Below are positions 37,151 through 40,879 of a stretch of DNA of 40,879 nt, in pieces. The notes under the pieces are model-generated. The model was not told the origin of the DNA, ran no database searches, and saw nothing but the letters and a program-made list of their open reading frames with translations. The DNA comes from Chromatiales bacterium (GTDB lineage Bacteria; Pseudomonadota; Gammaproteobacteria; Chromatiales; Chromatiaceae), in NCBI GenBank assembly GCA_028278145.1, contig JANQEV010000084.1, forward strand, positions 1 through 40,879. Reading direction: 5' to 3'. Position 1 is the first letter of the stretch; every line of letters starts with the position of its first letter. Both the position numbers and the translations under genes were made by a program.

Positions 37151-38059
37151 TTACTCTTTCTCCAGACCGCCAAACTGTTCCAGCAGACGGGGTATAAACC
37201 GCCCCAGTTCCAGAGACATGATGGCAAAGTCGGCATCGAATCTGGCAGCATCATCTTCTGCGGCCACATCTGCTGCCTCTTCCTGGATAATGTCCATAAA
37301 TCCCAGGCGTTTTATGGATAGATCATCACACAAAACAAATGAGATGCGCTCATCCCACTCCAGGGCCAATTTAACCACCTGTTTACCAGCCTTGAGGTGG
37401 GATTCAATCTCATCTCCCATCAGATCCTGACGACGGCACCGCACTATACCACCCTCTTCCATGGGATCACGCAGTTCGCACTCATCACTAACTATGAAGC
37501 CACCCTGTGGGCCTTTTTCTCCCAGCCAAGCGGTCATGACCGATATTGGCGACTGGGCAGTTGTCAGCGGTTTCAGTTTCAGTGACCCAAGAGAGTCGCG
37601 CAGCAGGTTTATTAGTTCCTCCGCCTTTTTGGGGCTGGAGGCATCCACAATCAACCAGCTCCCTTTTGGATCTATATAGGCGTAGGTCAGGGCCGATTTG
37701 GTGAAGGCCTGGGGTAAAAGTTGCTGCATGAGGATATCTTTCAACTCCTCCTTCTCACGTCGCCTTACCTTGCGTGATTCGGCCTCTTCTATCTCCTCCA
37801 CCTTTTCAGCCAGTTTCTCTCTTACCACCGAAGCGGGCAGAATCTTCTCCTCTTTGCGGGCACAGAGCATGATGCAGCCGTTGGCAGCATGGGTGAGCTG
37901 ACCTCCATCCCGTCCCAGTGGCTTCTCCCAGCCATAGCTGAATGGCTCCAGGCGACCACACTCCTTAACTGCCTGCGGTTCCAGATTATGGTGCAGCTCT
38001 TCTGGAGTAAGTTTGAATGGTTGTTGCAGGTGAAACAGTTGGAGATTTCTAAACCACAT
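37151..38059 (-). CDS. rdgC: Recombination-associated protein RdgC
   Basis: RdgC is a ring-shaped DNA-binding protein that limits RecA. The 302 residues match the usual length of about 303. The start MWFRNLQLFHLQQPF at 38059 is the family start; the frame extends 37 codons further up, but that part is unlike RdgC. Other marks are LEPFSYGWEKPLGRDGGQLTHAANGCIMLCARKEEKILPA, KALTYAYID-like SALTYAYIDPKGSWLIVDASS and the helical C terminus. The ribosome-binding site is weak. It stands alone between the accessory island and amrS. Confidence 0.95.
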   Translation of the reverse strand: MWFRNLQLFHLQQPFKLTPEELHHNLEPQAVKECGRLEPFSYGWEKPLGRDGGQLTHAANGCIMLCARKEEKILPASVVREKLAEKVEEIEEAESRKVRRREKEELKDILMQQLLPQAFTKSALTYAYIDPKGSWLIVDASSPKKAEELINLLRDSLGSLKLKPLTTAQSPISVMTAWLGEKGPQGGFIVSDECELRDPMEEGGIVRCRRQDLMGDEIESHLKAGKQVVKLALEWDERISFVLCDDLSIKRLGFMDIIQEEAADVAAEDDAARFDADFAIMSLELGRFIPRLLEQFGGLEKE

Positions 38060-38180
38060 GAGAAGTACTTTACCTTCAGAAAAAGCAGGCATTATGGCCG
38101 AATCAGGATTGCGACACCACAACCAGAAGGCCCTGAAAGTTACCAGCTGGAAAAGTTGGTTCAGAAACAATCAGATAGTT

Positions 38181-39263
38181 CTAGAGCTGCATACTGACAG
38201 GAAGCCTGCGCGCGCCCCAGGTGCCTGGTTTAGCATCAAACACACCGGCACAGCGATAACCGCAGAAATTGCACTCGCCGTTGGCATTGAGATTCCAGTC
38301 ACTCAGCTGATACCAGTCACGTGATATCAGCAGTTCGCCACAATTGCTGCACCAGGTACTGTCACCCTCACGGTTTCTCACATTACCGGTGTAGGCATAG
38401 TTCACCCCATTCTCTAGGGCTATGTTACGGGCACGTTTCAAGGTGGAGGTTGGTGTAGCAGGAGTATCAAGCATCTTGAAGTCAGGGTGAAAGGCTGAAA
38501 AGTGCATGGGGATATCCGGTCCCATGTGTTCCACCACCCAGTTGGTCATATCATGAATCTCTTTATCTGAGTCATTGGCGCCGGGTATAACCAAGGTGGT
38601 GAGTTCCAGCCAGATATCAGTCTCATTATGGATATACAGCAGGGTGTCCAACACGGTCTGCAGATCGCCACTGCAGTGTTTCTTATAAAAATCATTGGAA
38701 AAAGATTTCAGATCCACGTTGGCGGCATCAATATTACGGAAGAAGAACTCCCTCGCTCCAGGACTTATATAGCCTGCAGTTACTGCCACCGTTTTTATCC
38801 CCATCTCATGGCAGGCCTGAGCAGTATCATCGGCATACTCCATAAAAATAACTGGATCATTGTAGGTAAAGGCTACACTGCGGCAGTTCAGGGCCTTGGC
38901 CTTTTCAGCAATCTTCTCCGGCATGGCCTGCTCTGCCAGGATGTCGATCTCGCGGGATTTACTCATATCCCAGTTTTGGCAGAACTTGCAGGTAAGATTA
39001 CAGCCAGCAGTACCGAAGGACAGTACTGGCGTACCAGGCAGATAGTGGTTGAGTGGCTTTTTCTCGATTGGATCTACGCAGAAGCCGCTGGAGCGGCCAT
39101 AGGTGGTCAGAACCACCTCCCCATTATGACAGGCGCGCACAAAGCACAGTCCCTGTTTTCCCTCTTTTATCTTGCAGGCGCGTGGACATACATCACACTG
39201 CACCCGGCCATCTGCAAGGGTGTGCCAGAAAGTGGTTGGGAAATTAGTTCCTGCACTATCCAT
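38181..39263 (-). CDS. amrS: AmmeMemoRadiSam system radical SAM enzyme
   Basis: A 360-residue radical SAM protein related to pyruvate-formate-lyase activators. The [4Fe-4S] cysteines are C88, C92 and C95 in CNLTCKFCQNW. An extra N-terminal cysteine set (C23, C26, C30, C40) and a C-terminal four-cysteine ribbon (WCSNCGELL ... CNFCGYRCAG) suggest further metal sites. It is divergent from amrB and amrA, completing the conserved trio. The reaction is not established to my knowledge. A GGGGTGA site precedes the ATG. Confidence 0.95.
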   Translation of the reverse strand: MDSAGTNFPTTFWHTLADGRVQCDVCPRACKIKEGKQGLCFVRACHNGEVVLTTYGRSSGFCVDPIEKKPLNHYLPGTPVLSFGTAGCNLTCKFCQNWDMSKSREIDILAEQAMPEKIAEKAKALNCRSVAFTYNDPVIFMEYADDTAQACHEMGIKTVAVTAGYISPGAREFFFRNIDAANVDLKSFSNDFYKKHCSGDLQTVLDTLLYIHNETDIWLELTTLVIPGANDSDKEIHDMTNWVVEHMGPDIPMHFSAFHPDFKMLDTPATPTSTLKRARNIALENGVNYAYTGNVRNREGDSTWCSNCGELLISRDWYQLSDWNLNANGECNFCGYRCAGVFDAKPGTWGARRLPVSMQL

Positions 39264-39400
39264 GAAATATCACCCCATCAGTTCATAACATCGACCAGCT
39301 GATCGAATATCACATGTACAGGTTTTTTTATATTGCCTATTATCATGATAGCTGAAGATTAGCCTTGATTTTTCACTAACCTATCCTAGTTTTTATAGCA

Positions 39401-39414
39401 TAATCTATAGATTA
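39401..39414. promoter_or_regulatory. Perfect 14-base palindrome between amrS and amrB
   Basis: TAATCTATAGATTA reads the same on both strands. It lies 42 bases before amrB in the 192-base divergent gap. A second inverted repeat, CGAAATA (39420-39426) with TATTTCG (39436-39442), ends right at the amrB ribosome-binding site and could hide it in a hairpin. TATCATGATA (39341-39350) is a third short palindrome. These are candidate control sites for the divergent amr genes; no regulator is known. Confidence 0.4.
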
Positions 39415-39455
39415 CCTTACGAAATACGCATTAAATATTTCGGAGCTGAGTTGAC

Positions 39456-40241
39456 ATGAAAATCCAGGAACCAGCAGTAGCCGGTCATTTCTACCCGGCC
39501 GATCCCGATACTCTACGCAGAGACGTCCAGCAATTCATATCTGCTGCAGACTCAGATCTTACTTACCATCCCAAGGCACTGATTGCGCCCCATGCTGGCT
39601 ATATCTACTCAGGCCCTACCGCCGGTGTGGCCTATGCACAACTTGCTTCGGTGGCGAGAGAAATCACACGGGTCGTGCTGCTGGCCCCATCCCACCGGGT
39701 GGGCTTCCAGGGCATGGCCTATAGCAGTGCCGAGCTGTTTCGCACCCCTCTTGGGGATGTAGAAGTGGATCTGGAGGGACTTACCCAGATACAGGATATG
39801 CCGCAGGTACACCAGTTGGATCGAGCATTTACCCATGAGCACAGCTTAGAGGTACATCTGCCGTTCCTGCAGGAGGCCCTGGGATTGTTCAAGATCGTTC
39901 CCTTACTGGTGGGAGATGTGGACCCGGTAGCGGTAGCTGCAGTGCTGGAGCAGGTGTGGGGAGGTACCGAGACCCTGATCGTAGTCAGCTCCGACCTAAG
40001 TCACTACCTGGACTATGAAACTGCCAAGGCCATGGATGCCGAAACCAGCACTGCTATAGAGACACTAAAACCGGAAAACCTCTCCTTCAATCATGCCTGT
40101 GGCCGCACCCCGGTAAGTGGCCTGCTGTTGGCGGCCCAGCGCAATAACCTGCATGTAACCACCCTGGATCTGCGTAACTCAGGCGATACCGCAGGTCCGC
40201 GTGATCAGGTGGTTGGGTATGGCGCCTATGCCTTCTCCTGA
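39456..40241 (+). CDS. amrB: AmmeMemoRadiSam system protein B (MEMO1 family)
   Basis: A 261-residue homologue of human MEMO1, a fold related to non-haem iron dioxygenases of the LigB group. Family marks are EPAVAGHFYPADPDTL, IAPHAGYIYSGPTAGVAY with H46, LAPSHRVGF, EHSLEVHLPFLQ and VVSSDLSHYLDYETA, whose histidines line the metal or substrate pocket. GGAG precedes the ATG. It overlaps amrA by about 23 bases, so the two are translated together. The role is probably linked to the radical SAM partner; the substrate is unknown. Confidence 0.95.
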   Translation: MKIQEPAVAGHFYPADPDTLRRDVQQFISAADSDLTYHPKALIAPHAGYIYSGPTAGVAYAQLASVAREITRVVLLAPSHRVGFQGMAYSSAELFRTPLGDVEVDLEGLTQIQDMPQVHQLDRAFTHEHSLEVHLPFLQEALGLFKIVPLLVGDVDPVAVAAVLEQVWGGTETLIVVSSDLSHYLDYETAKAMDAETSTAIETLKPENLSFNHACGRTPVSGLLLAAQRNNLHVTTLDLRNSGDTAGPRDQVVGYGAYAFS

Positions 40242-40824
40242 CTCCCCTCCACCCAGGTTTTCAGTAGAAGATAGAAAACGCCTGCTGCGATTGGCAACCG
40301 ATTCTATTCAACATGGGCTTGCCAAAGGTAAGGCACTAAGGGTTGATACCAGCAGCTACCCGGAGTGCTTGCAGGAAGAGCTGGCATGTTTCGTTACTTT
40401 GAACAAAAACGGGATGTTGCGTGGCTGTATCGGCCACCTGGAAGCACAACAGCCCTTAGTGCAGGATGTAGCGGCTAACGCCTTTGCTGCTGCCTTTCAT
40501 GACCCCCGCTTCCCTGCCCTGACTGAAGGAGAGTTGGAGGGGCTGGAGATACACATATCCATCCTGTCCCCGTCGCAACCTATGGAGTTTAGTTCGGAAC
40601 AGGATCTGATCAACCAGATGCGTCCTGGTGTTGATGGATTGATCATGAGCCTGGGAGGACGCAGAGGCACCTTTCTGCCATCGGTGTGGGAATCACTGTC
40701 CGATGCACCTTCCTTCCTAAAGCATCTCAAGCTCAAGGCGGGACTGGCCTCTGATTTCTGGTCAGATGATATTCGTATCTATCGTTACACCACTGAGTCT
40801 TTCTCAAACTCTGAACTGAGTTAG
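40219..40824 (+). CDS. amrA: AmmeMemoRadiSam system protein A (AMMECR1 family)
   Basis: A 201-residue AMMECR1-domain protein. The hallmark LRGCIGHLE lies near residue 70, followed by FHDPRFPALTEGELEGLEIHISILSP and GRRGTFLPSVWESL. The ATG at 40219 is chosen because AGGTGG stands about 8 bases upstream; ATG 40228 is also possible, and a GTG at 40201 opens the frame. It overlaps the end of amrB, a normal arrangement for this system. Biochemical function is unknown. Confidence 0.93.
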   Translation: MAPMPSPDSPPPRFSVEDRKRLLRLATDSIQHGLAKGKALRVDTSSYPECLQEELACFVTLNKNGMLRGCIGHLEAQQPLVQDVAANAFAAAFHDPRFPALTEGELEGLEIHISILSPSQPMEFSSEQDLINQMRPGVDGLIMSLGGRRGTFLPSVWESLSDAPSFLKHLKLKAGLASDFWSDDIRIYRYTTESFSNSELS

Positions 40825-40879
40825 GGAACCTCTGATTAATTCCATGATGGCCGAGACGCTGTCTTTGCGTCTTGAGATG
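40825..40879. other. Right edge, unassigned; possible repeat or insertion-sequence border
   Basis: The last 55 bases hold GGGAACCTCTGATTAATTCC, which resembles the terminal repeat style of IS5-like elements, and an open frame from ATG 40844 that runs off the edge after 12 codons. This is too short to identify. Confidence 0.2.

Noticed and set aside
36979..37269. 96-residue open frame on minus overlapping the end of rdgC
   Set aside because: Its first two-fifths lie in the rdgC coding sequence in another frame and the rest has no ribosome-binding site or recognisable feature.
38060..38170. Upstream extension of rdgC by 37 codons
   Set aside because: RdgC proteins begin at MWFRN; the extension resembles nothing in the family.

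Overview
The window is about 41 kb of chromosome from a gammaproteobacterium. The smc-zipA-ligA order, an RdgC homologue and a complete AmmeMemoRadiSam set all fit that class. Base composition is moderate, and large multi-domain chemoreceptors sit beside a periplasmic rhodanese. A sulfur-oxidising, Chromatiales-like bacterium (free-living or symbiotic) is my guess, but no gene here proves it. I saw no tRNA, rRNA, CRISPR array or complete insertion sequence.

Layout, left to right. (1) 1-7311, minus: a chemotaxis operon running chemoreceptor, cheY, STAS protein, cheA, then a very large PAS chemoreceptor cut by the left edge. (2) 7763-8062, plus: a YciI-like protein, separated by a strong terminator from (3) 8130-15332, minus: smc, zipA, ligA and a small unknown gene. 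LigA carries an internal duplication. (4) 15611-18372, plus: queF, a TviB-type nucleotide-sugar dehydrogenase and a UDP-glucuronate 4-epimerase-like protein. (5) 18375-22613, minus: a Sel1 protein, a chemoreceptor, a periplasmic rhodanese, a MerR regulator and a 60-residue protein that is a free-standing copy of the MerR C-terminal domain.

(6) 22786-32846 is the most interesting part. One minus-strand operon encodes UDP-xylose synthase, a Tat-type dehydrogenase small subunit and a GMC flavoprotein. A kelch protein and a BcsS-like outer-membrane barrel follow. Divergent from the barrel is a plus-strand operon encoding a cellulose-synthase-like glycosyltransferase with a PilZ domain, a second and different Tat-signal small protein, and a second GMC flavoprotein. 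I read this as a glycan synthesis and export locus with two exported sugar or alcohol dehydrogenases. No BcsB, BcsC or BcsZ is present.

(7) 32858-36976 is a run of seven small, functionally unrelated genes, all on minus: two membrane or lipoprotein genes, a methyltransferase, a YbjQ protein, a GNAT-YoaP protein, a DUF1287 protein and a STAS-like protein. It looks like an accessory or cassette-like island, and three integron-core-like heptamers occur in it, but no complete attC site could be shown. (8) 37151-40824: rdgC and amrS on minus, then amrB and amrA on plus.

Function calls rest on motif reading of translations, not on searches. Regulatory sites are inferred from symmetry and position only.
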